Assembly: GCA_013288705.1 (NCBI GenBank) | Contig: JABDBI010000019.1 | Span: 1 to 33,545, forward strand | Length of the DNA: 33,545 nt | Direction: 5' to 3' | Source of the DNA: Methanobacteriota archaeon | GTDB lineage: Bacteria > Myxococcota > UBA727 > JABDBI01 | Part shown: positions 8,838 through 18,614 of the stretch, piece after piece | Numbering within the stretch: the first letter of the stretch is position 1 | Layout of the letters: each line of letters starts with the position of its first letter | Position numbers and translations under genes: made by a program | Notes under the pieces: generated by a model | Told to the model about the DNA's origin: nothing | The model's database searches: none | The model's input: the letters and a program-made list of their open reading frames with translations, nothing else

Positions 8838-11762
8838 CTAATTCGTCCTGAATTTCCCTAAGATATAATGCTGCACGGATTCCCTGCCGTGGATTACTGC
8901 TGGCATGTCAATATTGGCTCCATGCTTAATCGCCTCTTCCACAATTTCCCACGCTTGGCCAAAGCTAATCCAGCTCTTGTCGACGTGGCTGAAGATAAGC
9001 GTCAGTGGCAGGCTCCCCGACACATATTCATTGATTACGTGGTTGGGTAAGCGATCCAGCCACAACCTAAAAACCTCCAGCGTTTTCTGAAGGCTATCTG
9101 GCGGCGGGGTTGTTGCTGTCATTTCAGACTTCATATTGCGCCCAAAGCGCAGCAAAACCTGTTTCAGAACATCCTTGTTCCCTTTGAAACTGATAATATC
9201 TGCAGCATCAATACGTCCATCCTGGACCATCTCTTCCGCGTCAATCCTCTCAAACTCAGCTCGCAGAGCGGTCGCGTCCGGAGTTGCTTCGAGCGCCGCA
9301 GCGAAGATGGTTTGCAATTCCCGCGTTTTCTCACGAACACCAGCAGGACGTTCCCCACCGTGCTCAAACAATCGCTGAATTTCTAAGATGCCTGTCGAAG
9401 ATATTTTTCCGTTCAAATCATCGACGAAGTAGCTTTCAGGCGTCCTACTATCGACATAGATATCTGCCTGCAGCCCATTTGTCCGCCACAATTGAAGCGC
9501 TCTAAACGCATGTGTGATTTCTCCAGATTGCTCATACTCATGGGCAAACCTTGCCGCCAATGCCTGAAGCGTGTGTTTGAGTACATCTTCATCCATCCAC
9601 ATACTTTTGTCGTCGTCACTCAATTTTAAGTGCTTATGATTCTCACCAGTCAGGGCAAGGTTAATCGCGGCTTCTTGTGCGCTGATAATAGCTGCAGCAA
9701 ACAGTGTCGTTGGAACATCAGGATGGCCCGCCACTTTATAGCGCCAGACACCACCAGTATCGTCTAGACATGCGAAATAATTCCTCACAATCGTCTCAGC
9801 ATCCGCAGCAGTCGCCGCGGTTTCAAGCGCATACAATCGAGCTCCCACTGCAAGTGCATTACCAAATCCCTCGCTAGAGCAGCTTGAAGGCTGCGCCGTT
9901 TGATCTATAGGTGGTGCACTGTATGGTGCGGATGAAACATCCACTCCAGGAAATAGCGCCGTGACCTCGTTTCTATGTGCGCCATTTAACCCCGTGATCA
10001 ACCTCTTCACAGCACGGCTATCTGCAATAAATCCACTACGCTCCCACGTCCCAAGAATACTGACTGCCGCATTCGCACGAGTGCCTGTCAGCTGCCTGTG
10101 CATGGCAATAAGTACTTGGTCGCGCATTCGTGGATCCGCTTTCATCGAAATAGCGTTCCGGCTAAGTCCGCCTGCACCGAGCACCATTTCCACCGCTTTC
10201 TGATCGCCACTCAGCAAAGCTGCAGCTAGCAGGTCTTGAGGAACTCCCTCGACGCATTCTAGATAGCCTTTCACAATATTCTGTGCAGTCTCAGTATCTC
10301 TGGTTGCTCTCAATTTTGCGAGTTGCTCTGCTTGTTTCTCTGGAGACCACTCATAGTAGCCACATCCCCACAATCTTTCCCACCACCCTGTTTTAGTTCT
10401 CACTAATTTTGGTGGCACAAAGGTATCTCGGAATATTCTCCTTATCTCATCCTTCGAAGCGGGCGATAAATCTGCCTTGCTCGTCAAGTAGCTCTCTACC
10501 GTCGTAGAGGAAAAAACCTGCCTCGCTGATAGGCCGTGGGTAGCCCAGATTTCCAAGGTGTGAAAAGCCTTTGCCCGTTCTGGTACGCTCGACCCCATCG
10601 CCATTTTCTCTGCAAGTGCATCGAGTAAATGTTCCAAGAGGTCCGGTCGCGCTGTAAAGATGATTTGGTCTTTGGTCAATGTTCGGCTTTCGAGCACGGC
10701 CTTTACTTGTTCCGGCTCGTTGGCAAAGATAGCGGGTGCCAAAAGGCCAAGCTGCTCATGGGCCGGCCTTTGCAAATATGCGTCGCTAAAACGCTGGAAT
10801 TCCACTCGTGACAACAATTTTGGATCGGCTGGATCTAAAAGCAACCCAATTTTGAAAGCGGGAGCGGGCCAAGCTTTCAAAGCACTAATCTCCGTGCTGA
10901 AGTTTGGAGAGGCACTATGCGCATTCATTTCTGCCTTTATTTTCGCAGCGAACTTCTCCAGCACCTGCTTCTTTAAATCAGGGCGGTTCTTAAACTCCAT
11001 TTCATCTGCGCTGAGCTTTCCGCTCGTTACTACCTTCGTCACGACTGCTGGATTGCCGTTCAGAAGAGCGACCGCAAGCACATTCGTCGAGATGGTTTGG
11101 GCTGACTTCCCCCCAAAAATCGACAGATAATACCAAGGATCGCCTGGCACTACATAGTTTAGATCCTTGCCAGCTTGGTTATCTCGACAATACAGATATT
11201 TATCCAGCGCTTTGTCATCTATCGTCGTTGCTTGCGCAAATTCGCCCAATTTTTTTCCTGTACTTTCATCTGACGTATAATCTTCACAAAGTACCTTATC
11301 GAAGACGTCGCTCCAGGGGAAACTCCTGCCGACAAACAGCTGGCGAATCTTATCTCTGTTCTCGATGCCAGGAGTTTTTAACTTATCCGCAAGTGTTTTC
11401 CTGATACGTGCAAGCAACTCCCTATCATGGGTGAATTTCAAATCATCGGAGGTAAACTTTCCGCTATCCAATACTGCTTTTACTGCCTCTGGTTGATAGC
11501 TAATAATTGCTGCAGCCAGGAGATTGGTTGGAGGATTGGAAGATCTAAACAATTTCCAAAACCAGTGCCTCTCCGGTGGCAGCACGATGGTGTTCGCATC
11601 GGCCCCCGCGCAAGCCAGATATTGTTCTACAAGTGTTTTCGCAGCACTCCCATCAGTCGCGCTCTCGAGAGACCATAGATGTGCTTTGCAATCGTCAGTG
11701 ACAGCGGCAAAGGCCCCTTCGGCAAACAACATCAATGACAATAGTAGAAAATAATTTTTCAT
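8838..11762 (-). CDS. Exported 974-residue repeat protein, last gene of the pseudo-Clp operon
   Basis: Signal peptide (about residues 1-19, cleavage after GAFA) then a soluble, probably all-helical protein with about six degenerate internal repeats. Each has a core of the form LLAAAI(I)S...AVxxVLxxGxLxxDxhxF, at about 80-110, 227-257, 339-369, 510-540, 686-717 and 819-860. A C-terminal remnant sits at 932-955. Several repeats are preceded by (A)xxIVxxY(L/F)xC, as in TLVEQYLAC, NIVKGYLEC and TIVRNYFAC. The core resembles the helix pair of an ankyrin repeat, and the last copy (IVEEAIKHGANIDMPA) is close to one. The gene starts six bases after the preceding lipoprotein gene. Function unknown; a periplasmic binding scaffold is the plainest guess. 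Confidence 0.85.
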   Translation of the reverse strand: MKNYFLLLSLMLFAEGAFAAVTDDCKAHLWSLESATDGSAAKTLVEQYLACAGADANTIVLPPERHWFWKLFRSSNPPTNLLAAAIISYQPEAVKAVLDSGKFTSDDLKFTHDRELLARIRKTLADKLKTPGIENRDKIRQLFVGRSFPWSDVFDKVLCEDYTSDESTGKKLGEFAQATTIDDKALDKYLYCRDNQAGKDLNYVVPGDPWYYLSIFGGKSAQTISTNVLAVALLNGNPAVVTKVVTSGKLSADEMEFKNRPDLKKQVLEKFAAKIKAEMNAHSASPNFSTEISALKAWPAPAFKIGLLLDPADPKLLSRVEFQRFSDAYLQRPAHEQLGLLAPAIFANEPEQVKAVLESRTLTKDQIIFTARPDLLEHLLDALAEKMAMGSSVPERAKAFHTLEIWATHGLSARQVFSSTTVESYLTSKADLSPASKDEIRRIFRDTFVPPKLVRTKTGWWERLWGCGYYEWSPEKQAEQLAKLRATRDTETAQNIVKGYLECVEGVPQDLLAAALLSGDQKAVEMVLGAGGLSRNAISMKADPRMRDQVLIAMHRQLTGTRANAAVSILGTWERSGFIADSRAVKRLITGLNGAHRNEVTALFPGVDVSSAPYSAPPIDQTAQPSSCSSEGFGNALAVGARLYALETAATAADAETIVRNYFACLDDTGGVWRYKVAGHPDVPTTLFAAAIISAQEAAINLALTGENHKHLKLSDDDKSMWMDEDVLKHTLQALAARFAHEYEQSGEITHAFRALQLWRTNGLQADIYVDSRTPESYFVDDLNGKISSTGILEIQRLFEHGGERPAGVREKTRELQTIFAAALEATPDATALRAEFERIDAEEMVQDGRIDAADIISFKGNKDVLKQVLLRFGRNMKSEMTATTPPPDSLQKTLEVFRLWLDRLPNHVINEYVSGSLPLTLIFSHVDKSWISFGQAWEIVEEAIKHGANIDMPAVIHGRESVQHYILGKFRTN

Positions 11763-11768
11763 AATAGC

Positions 11769-14696
11769 TTACCAATATTTCAACCCATTTTCTAAGGTTG
11801 TAATCCCGGCCTGAACGGTTGCCACAGGCTGCTCTGTTTTAATTAGGTTGATCAAACTATTTAGTTCGCTAATTTTGCTCTCAACAAAACCTTTGTAAGA
11901 AGTATTTTGCTGCATGATTCTTGCCAAAAGCCAAGTCACATCCCGCATTCTCTCGACGGATTCTCTCAGCGCTACAGGCAAAACCTTCTGCTGTATGGTG
12001 GTATATTCACCCCAGAAATATCCAGGTGTTTTAGTTGTGACAGAAAACCCGGTGGTTAAGAGCTCGCTCAAATCATGTCTTAGCCCATTCAGGTGAGCCT
12101 TGATACTACCTGCGGCGTTCCCGAGAACGGTCATATGCAGGCGCGCTTCCCTATCAAAGCTATCGACCACGGAGCTCATCGCGGCATATTGTCCCATGTT
12201 GATTGTCTCTGGAGTGGCAGCGCCCGGTTGGCCAAATTTCTTTAAGGCGTCTACATAGTTTTGCAGGGGCAACATCTTAAGCTTAAACTGACCCAGGTCA
12301 GCCAAGTCAAAACGCTTGTTGCTGTTCATTAGCGTCGCAAGCCCATGCATCGCATCGATCTTCTGTATGCATCGAACACGGCTATCGGCTATTGCCGCAC
12401 CGACTGCGGCTGGCACTGCACCCTTCAACTCGGTTAGCTGTTGAAGAAGCCCATCTAGCGCCTTGGTCTGTATTGCGAGCAAGGGCAAACTGATTACCGA
12501 CGACAGGTGGGTAAACTGTGCAGCAAACGCACTATCGCTGGCATTTCTTTCAAGCTTGGATTCAATATCTTCAAGGACCAGGAAACCCGGCTCAAGAGCT
12601 CTGATTGCTTGTGCATCTGCTGCTTCCGGGTAGCGTCCGATGACATACACATTTCGCGCTAGATAGTCGATCTTAGACCGCAGCGTGGCAGCCCAGAGTT
12701 TATCTTTGCCACTGCTTGCGCGCGTGAACGCTGCATCAGCTTTTTGCTGTGCTCCCGCCAGCTGCGATTGCCACTCGAGTCCTTTCACACTCACTTCGCC
12801 AGCAGTTGCCATCTTGATCAGCTTGTCGAGCTTCGTCGTTATCTCGGCCGGGGGGGCACTCATTAGCGTATCGACATTCGCTTTGATGGCAGCATTTTGC
12901 CGATTCAGCTCGGCGAGCTTGTCTTTCAGGTAGACCTTCACTTTCCGCGGCCTTTCGATCGTTACTCTCCGACTTGGATCCAATGGGTTTTCCTGTAGCA
13001 CAACAGTTTCTTTTTCTGTTGGGTGGTCTTCTTCCCATTCATTGAGAGCCTTTATTGATGCAGTGGCCTCAGCTAAAGCCGCTAGCTGTTGTGCCGCAGC
13101 AGCAGCGCGCGCCTGCTCATTAGCATCTAGCTTCTCAACCGTGGTGGCTATCTTCCCTGTGAGTTCGCTCAGTTCCCGAATTGCGACAGCTTGCGCCATG
13201 GTCAACTCATTCACATGGTTGAGCTTCACGCGCAAAGCATAGAGTTTGTTTGCTGCAGATTTAAATTGCCGCGCAATTCTTTCATCAAGATTATCTATAT
13301 GTGCATGAATCTCATCTGCCGACTTAGCGATGTCAGCTGAAAGCCTGTTATAAATCGCTTCAACGGCCCTTTCATGCTCAGGCCGCTCCAACGTCTCAAT
13401 ACGCAGATTCTCCGCATACCACTCCGGAAGAAGATGCACGTTGTCGTCGATATCGCCCAAACTCACCGCGCGATCAAAGCGCGCCCGACCAAACTCCGCC
13501 GTTCTCTCAGTCTCACCAATCAATACTGGCGATTCTTTAATAGCACGCTCCCCAATTCTAGTACCTGCATTCCCCAGCTTCTTCACAATCTCCGGTGCTA
13601 TAACCGCTGCAATGTCCTGTCGAGCGTGCTCGATTAGAACTCGATTGTTTCCAGAAGAAACCGCAACCGGATCCTTCAAAACGGCCAACGCTCTTTTCAC
13701 GCGCTCATCATCCCTGCCCTTCTTCGCAATGTCGTCGAGAAACCTCACCCCAAACGCAAGAGCCCCTTCCGCCGGCAAAAACGCCCGCACCAACCGCACT
13801 ACATCGTCAACCACTTCTTCCGACAGCTCCACCCCATACTGTCTCGACGTCGGCTCCATCTCAGCCATCAAATACGCCTTCAGCTCCTCTGCACCAATGG
13901 GATGCAACTGCACACCTATTACCCGATTGGCAACCGCCTTATCGCGTGGTTCCACAATGAGGTGCTGATAGCTCGTTTCTGTCATCCCTAAGATGACGGG
14001 AGCCTTATGCCGAAGCGCTATGTTGAGCAAATCAGAAATCTCGATATCTAGCTTGTCCTTTTTCTCTCGATCTTTCTCACCATACACAAAACGATCGACG
14101 TCACGAATAAAAACAATGTTATTTTGGTTATCATCGAGCACTCTCTTCAAAAACTCGACATAATACGCCTGTGTCCACTGACGCTCTTTGGCCTCATGAT
14201 GGAGTTTATCCAGCCTCAGCTCCACCACTTTGCGGGTCCAGGCTATGCCCTTCGGAATATCGCACAAGCTATTCACATCGGCAGTCTTGTCTGCTTTGCG
14301 CATCACACCGGCATTGTGCAAGCGCTGTATCAGCGCATAAACACGCGCGCCGGTATCGATTCCGGGCTCGCCGCGCAAAATCACGTTGTTCTGTTCTGCC
14401 GTTGCCGTCGCGAGTCTGTTCAAAATCTGCTTCACTTCTCGCTGCGTTTGCTCCACACCTGCTTTCGCTTCTTCTTGCACCGAGGTGGCTGCAGCCGAAG
14501 TTTCCGGACAGCTGGGGGGAACCATCAGCGAAACATAGGCTGGCATGCGCAAAGAACGTTGGGCGTTACCAATTTTCTCCTCGTTGAGATTGGTCACATA
14601 GTCGGACTCATGCAGGGCGCCGAGGTTTTGGCCGACTTTGAAATTGCATGCACTCAGCAATGCAACCGATACGGCACTTATTAATAATATTCTCAT
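11769..14696 (-). CDS. Lipoprotein with degenerate ClpB-like AAA+ module and long coiled coil (second copy)
   Basis: 975 residues from ATG 14696-14694. The signal peptide ends in lipobox LSAC (C17), with Asn at +2, compatible with outer-membrane sorting. Residues about 83-330 follow the layout of ClpB/ClpC nucleotide-binding domain 1. NNVILRGEPGIDTG (103-116) sits where NNPVLIGEPGVGKT would be, with the Walker A lysine lost. NNIVFIRDVDRF (192-203) is at Walker B, and VILGMTETSY (234-243) is at sensor 1. Residues about 455-630 are heptad-rich coiled coil; the rest is helical. ATP is absent from the envelope, so this is probably a structural pseudo-ATPase. Paralogue of the lipoprotein at 15564-18614; 31 bases follow the upstream OMP gene. 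Confidence 0.85.
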   Translation of the reverse strand: MRILLISAVSVALLSACNFKVGQNLGALHESDYVTNLNEEKIGNAQRSLRMPAYVSLMVPPSCPETSAAATSVQEEAKAGVEQTQREVKQILNRLATATAEQNNVILRGEPGIDTGARVYALIQRLHNAGVMRKADKTADVNSLCDIPKGIAWTRKVVELRLDKLHHEAKERQWTQAYYVEFLKRVLDDNQNNIVFIRDVDRFVYGEKDREKKDKLDIEISDLLNIALRHKAPVILGMTETSYQHLIVEPRDKAVANRVIGVQLHPIGAEELKAYLMAEMEPTSRQYGVELSEEVVDDVVRLVRAFLPAEGALAFGVRFLDDIAKKGRDDERVKRALAVLKDPVAVSSGNNRVLIEHARQDIAAVIAPEIVKKLGNAGTRIGERAIKESPVLIGETERTAEFGRARFDRAVSLGDIDDNVHLLPEWYAENLRIETLERPEHERAVEAIYNRLSADIAKSADEIHAHIDNLDERIARQFKSAANKLYALRVKLNHVNELTMAQAVAIRELSELTGKIATTVEKLDANEQARAAAAAQQLAALAEATASIKALNEWEEDHPTEKETVVLQENPLDPSRRVTIERPRKVKVYLKDKLAELNRQNAAIKANVDTLMSAPPAEITTKLDKLIKMATAGEVSVKGLEWQSQLAGAQQKADAAFTRASSGKDKLWAATLRSKIDYLARNVYVIGRYPEAADAQAIRALEPGFLVLEDIESKLERNASDSAFAAQFTHLSSVISLPLLAIQTKALDGLLQQLTELKGAVPAAVGAAIADSRVRCIQKIDAMHGLATLMNSNKRFDLADLGQFKLKMLPLQNYVDALKKFGQPGAATPETINMGQYAAMSSVVDSFDREARLHMTVLGNAAGSIKAHLNGLRHDLSELLTTGFSVTTKTPGYFWGEYTTIQQKVLPVALRESVERMRDVTWLLARIMQQNTSYKGFVESKISELNSLINLIKTEQPVATVQAGITTLENGLKYW

Positions 14697-14727
14697 AAAC
14701 TCTCTCACGCCCCCCAAAAACAAATCA

Positions 14728-15567
14728 TTACCAAGCATAGCCAAGGCCGAATTGCGGCGACACACCAAATCTTGGTGGAATGGTAAATTGTTGCCCACCA
14801 TTGGCTATATAGTAATCAAACGGCATTTCCACACCTACTTTAGCGCTCGCCACCAGCCCGACGTCAAACACACGTTCCCATCCGACTGCAACACTTGGAA
14901 TGAAACGTACTGCACTGGCAAATCTGTTGCTGACCGAAGACTCTTGCTGGAAATAGCCGATCAAAACCATTGGCTCCACAAAAATATGGGATTTTAAAAA
15001 CCACTCCGACACGCGAAACCTTGCACCAAATCCGCTCGAAACTCCCCAGAGCTCACCTTCTTGCACCAAATTGGGCTGCGAATAAACACGGATTTCATAA
15101 AGCATGTTGGCTTTGAAATATTCGGCAGCGACGGGCACGATGAGGGTAATCCAATCGTGCACGCGAATCTGATAGCTGAGCACAAGCCTGCCCTGGCTGA
15201 TGGGGTCGGCTTCCACCATCACGCGCATCTTGTGCGTGCGGGCGCGGTTGCCGTAGACGTGGGGGTTGAGCTCGACCACCAGCTCTTGCTGGTCGTGGGA
15301 GAGCTGCACAAAACCGGGAGTGTTGGGGAGCTGATAATGCGGCGCGGGCTGTTCGGGAGCGGGTGCAACTACTGCTGGCGTTGGCTCAACGGGAGGCGCC
15401 GACTCCGGATGCTGTTCTACTGGCGGTGCCTCGGTGGAAGGAGGCACGGGCTGCGGTTGCTGCTCCACTGGTGGCGTTTCGGCAGGCTGCTCTTGCGCAA
15501 ACGCAGCTGACGACAGCAAGGTAACTGCGACCAAGAGATTTATGCGAGATGTGAACAATAACTTCAT
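14728..15567 (-). CDS. Outer-membrane beta-barrel candidate with Pro/Glu-rich linker (second copy)
   Basis: 279 residues from ATG 15567-15565, which overlaps the upstream lipoprotein stop as ATGA. The signal peptide (about 1-24, SSAAFAQ) is followed by a low-complexity linker (about 25-85) with repeated PPVEQ units. A ~190-residue domain of alternating beta strands ends in GLGYAW, the aromatic C-terminus typical of outer-membrane barrels. It is clearly paralogous to the protein at 18604-19332; shared stretches include NPHVYGNRARTHKM/NPNVYGYLARTHTM-type, SVAVGWERVFD and the closing GVSPQFGLGYAW. No known porin family is recognised. It is probably a small 8-10 strand barrel or an OM-associated partner of the adjacent lipoprotein. 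Confidence 0.85.
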   Translation of the reverse strand: MKLLFTSRINLLVAVTLLSSAAFAQEQPAETPPVEQQPQPVPPSTEAPPVEQHPESAPPVEPTPAVVAPAPEQPAPHYQLPNTPGFVQLSHDQQELVVELNPHVYGNRARTHKMRVMVEADPISQGRLVLSYQIRVHDWITLIVPVAAEYFKANMLYEIRVYSQPNLVQEGELWGVSSGFGARFRVSEWFLKSHIFVEPMVLIGYFQQESSVSNRFASAVRFIPSVAVGWERVFDVGLVASAKVGVEMPFDYYIANGGQQFTIPPRFGVSPQFGLGYAW

Positions 15568-18500
15568 GGTTGAACTACCTTCGTAACCGTATACTTGCCG
15601 TCGGGTTCCTTGTCTTTTTTCCATAGCAATTTGCACTTGTTATCAAGTAGCGGACCGGAGACGGGGGTAGTCTTGCCATCCGCTCCAAACTGCTTGGTTT
15701 CGTCTTCATCGAGAATGATGCAAGCACTCATTAAAGCTGAGTGCAGCGTTGGCCCACGCACATCGCACGCAGCGACACCGAAGTGCTGAGCTGCTTGCAA
15801 CGTCTGATGAGACGCCATAAAATCACTTGGGCATCGCTCAGTCATACGTGCTTCGAAGCCTGGAAAAAATATACCGCTGTGCATCGACTCTACCTTGCAT
15901 GCATCAAGCTTACTATCGGCGGTGACCACGCTAAAATCAGCGGGTGCTTTCGCAAGAATCTGCTGGGGAATGTTCTCGTTGTGAGCCCCAGTTCCCATTT
16001 TTTTCACTTCAGTAAAGTCATATGGCGCAATTTTTACGCATCTAAATTCTGGCGCGCTGGTCGCATCCGCCTGAGAGACACATCTCGCATAGCCATCACC
16101 CTCACCGAGAAATGGTGCTTGCGCATTGCCACCGACGCAGGTCGGCAAAATCTGACTCATCGGAATATGCGGCCCAATCGCCATATATGCGCTAACTCCC
16201 GCAAACACCATGTCCAGCTGCTTCTCTGCAAGGTTTTGGGCGCTGATGTTCTTACTGACTACCGCTGCATTCTTCGCGATATGCGCTTTTAGATCTGCAA
16301 TGCGCGCCACCTCAAGCCCATGGACATCCAGCAATGCAATGGACATCGCAACTGCTTTCTCGAATGCATCGGTGCTGGCTGCATGATGCAAAACTGCATG
16401 TGTTTTGCCAATCATCATCACAAGGAACGCACTACGCTCAGGCTCCATCGTCTGCAAGTCTTTTGCAACGTGCCACAAGTCCTTGCCCATTTGCAGAGCT
16501 ATTGTCTTATTCGCATCGCTTAGAGGTCTAGCATAGGCTTTCTGCATCACTTGACAAAGCTTGATAAATCCATCGAGTGTCGGTGGCCTTGTTGCCGACG
16601 CAGAAGCAGCCTCCACCGCTTTGAGCGACGCATCAAATGCTTGCGCCAGTAGAAGCGCATCAGCGGCGTGCACAATGGGCACAAGCTCCGACAGCATCGC
16701 ATGTTCTGCTTTCACAGCAGCAATCTCTTCGGCAGACAACGTCGCTTTGTTCATACGAGCCGATACTTCGTCGAGAACGCCAATCACCGTTGCCGCCTCC
16801 GCGGAAGGAAGCGCGCGATCTTCCGGCAAGGTCACATTGACAAAGGCCAATGCAACCTCAAACGGCATCTTCTTATCAGCAGTAAGATTCTTGTCTAACG
16901 ATTTGGTCACACGATCTGCAATCACAAAAGCCTTCTTCGCGACCGCTTTGTCTGCGTCCGTACCAGTTGTGAGCACATCGAGGTCAACTTGCGTGAACAA
17001 ACGAACCAACGCTTCGGAAGCCCAGTTGGCACCTTCCACGATGGACACAGGCGCACCCGGCTTATTGGCATCTCGAATTGCTTTCGAAATATTGTGAGAC
17101 GCACGCATCGCCTCCTCATATTGCGGATTCGCCACAGAAAGCCCTTGGTTATCTAACAACGTCGGCCCCCCTGCCCGCTCAAACATCAAACGCATTGCTA
17201 GCATGAGACGCTGCGCGGCTTCACGCCTTTGCTTGTTCGGCAAATCTCTGGGCTCAATCAAGCGTGGATATTCGATCGCCAAGGCTTGTGCGTAAGCCAA
17301 ATCGAGCAACTTTTGCCAATCTTCTCTCTTGGTGCTGTCGAGGTCCCTTACCAGCGTCTGGATGCTTTCACAGGCCTCTATGAGATACTTCATCTGCGCA
17401 AGCGTTACGTCCTCTTGAGGCTGCGATGGAATCGTTCGTGCACTCTCAAGTCTCTTCAGCAGCGCCTCCGCCGTCTCCTTGTGCTTGAGCTCTATTAACG
17501 TTGTGCGCTTATGAGAGACCTGCTCCATTGTATCGGCAAGCATACTGCCCGCTTTGTTGCGCACGTCCTTCAAAATCAACGCTGGGTCATCTGCGTGTAT
17601 GTAAAACACCGATGCCAAACGCAGATTACGCTCTACATCCTCAAGATGAGTCGACTCATGAAGGGCATCGGAGCGTTTCACGAAATTCACAAACTGTGGA
17701 TCCTTCGGACGCACCATATTGGCTACTTCCGCCACAATCACGTCGCGGCTCAAGTTACCCTTATGCTTCTCGATAATGGCGTTTGCCATTGCAAGTCCAT
17801 CTTTCTCCGGCATAAACGCACGCACAGCCTTCACGAGCATCAACACCACCGCAGGATCAGCGTCAGGCAAGCGCGTCTGCACCAAACGCAGCAGTTCGTC
17901 GCCAATATAGGGCCGTAACTCCACGGTCGCTACTTTCTTTTTAACATCGTCACCCATAAACAGCTTTGTGTACGCATCATTGGTCGCTGCAAAAATCACA
18001 TCCGCCTTATGCGCCAAAAACAAATTCAACACTTCCGTAGGCTTCACTGCCACCCCAGTCTCACTCTTGGGCATAAACAGCAGAACCTCGTCAATGTTAT
18101 CGATGAAATAAATATTATCGCCATGCTCATCGAGCACACGCTTCAGCACAACCATATAATCTTGCGCCGTCATATTTTTATGATGCTCTTCCGCAGCGGT
18201 TCGCAAATTGTCGAAGCGAATCCGATAAATCTTTTTGCCCTTCACGGCGCCTTGATTGCAGTTCTTGCTCTCGCGCTCATGCAACAAATAGGCCAATGCA
18301 TCGACACGTTTTGCAACATCAACCTCGGTGCCAGTCTTGGCTTTTACAACAACATTGTTTTGCCCAGCTGCACGACGCGCATTCACAGTCTCAACGATTT
18401 TCTGAATTTCCCGCCCAGCCGCCCCCGACATGGCCGTATTACAAATATCTGCCCCACCACCCAATATGGCTTTGATATCAGCCGTTGGTGTTTTAGCCCC

Positions 18501-18614
18501 CAAATCTTCCACATAGTCGTCGACATGAACAGATTGCGGCTCAAATTTCGCGAAACATGCCCCCAAGGTCATTATTGAAAATAGTGAAATAATTGCGCGC
18601 AAATTACCACGCAT
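15564..18614 (-). CDS. Lipoprotein with degenerate ClpB-like AAA+ module and Cys-rich C-terminus (first copy)
   Basis: 1016 residues from ATG 18614-18612, overlapping the OMP stop by 11 bases. Lipobox LGAC (C20). Residues about 68-290 have the same Clp-NBD1-like order as the paralogue at 11769-14696. NNVVVKAKTGTEVD (86-99) replaces Walker A. NIYFIDNIDEV (167-177) still looks like Walker B, with acidic residues kept, and VIFAATNDAY (206-215) is at sensor 1. A long helical region (about 330-820) follows. The C-terminal ~200 residues carry eight or more cysteines (for example CVGG, ARCVSQ, FRCVK, ERCPSD, AACDVRG), suggesting disulfides in the envelope. The lost P-loop and extracytoplasmic location argue against ATP hydrolysis. 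Function unknown. Confidence 0.85.
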   Translation of the reverse strand: MRGNLRAIISLFSIMTLGACFAKFEPQSVHVDDYVEDLGAKTPTADIKAILGGGADICNTAMSGAAGREIQKIVETVNARRAAGQNNVVVKAKTGTEVDVAKRVDALAYLLHERESKNCNQGAVKGKKIYRIRFDNLRTAAEEHHKNMTAQDYMVVLKRVLDEHGDNIYFIDNIDEVLLFMPKSETGVAVKPTEVLNLFLAHKADVIFAATNDAYTKLFMGDDVKKKVATVELRPYIGDELLRLVQTRLPDADPAVVLMLVKAVRAFMPEKDGLAMANAIIEKHKGNLSRDVIVAEVANMVRPKDPQFVNFVKRSDALHESTHLEDVERNLRLASVFYIHADDPALILKDVRNKAGSMLADTMEQVSHKRTTLIELKHKETAEALLKRLESARTIPSQPQEDVTLAQMKYLIEACESIQTLVRDLDSTKREDWQKLLDLAYAQALAIEYPRLIEPRDLPNKQRREAAQRLMLAMRLMFERAGGPTLLDNQGLSVANPQYEEAMRASHNISKAIRDANKPGAPVSIVEGANWASEALVRLFTQVDLDVLTTGTDADKAVAKKAFVIADRVTKSLDKNLTADKKMPFEVALAFVNVTLPEDRALPSAEAATVIGVLDEVSARMNKATLSAEEIAAVKAEHAMLSELVPIVHAADALLLAQAFDASLKAVEAASASATRPPTLDGFIKLCQVMQKAYARPLSDANKTIALQMGKDLWHVAKDLQTMEPERSAFLVMMIGKTHAVLHHAASTDAFEKAVAMSIALLDVHGLEVARIADLKAHIAKNAAVVSKNISAQNLAEKQLDMVFAGVSAYMAIGPHIPMSQILPTCVGGNAQAPFLGEGDGYARCVSQADATSAPEFRCVKIAPYDFTEVKKMGTGAHNENIPQQILAKAPADFSVVTADSKLDACKVESMHSGIFFPGFEARMTERCPSDFMASHQTLQAAQHFGVAACDVRGPTLHSALMSACIILDEDETKQFGADGKTTPVSGPLLDNKCKLLWKKDKEPDGKYTVTKVVQP

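Noticed and set aside
14124-14684. Plus-strand frame of 186 codons
   Set aside because: Antisense to the lipoprotein 2 AAA-like region, His/Arg-rich shadow without domain features.
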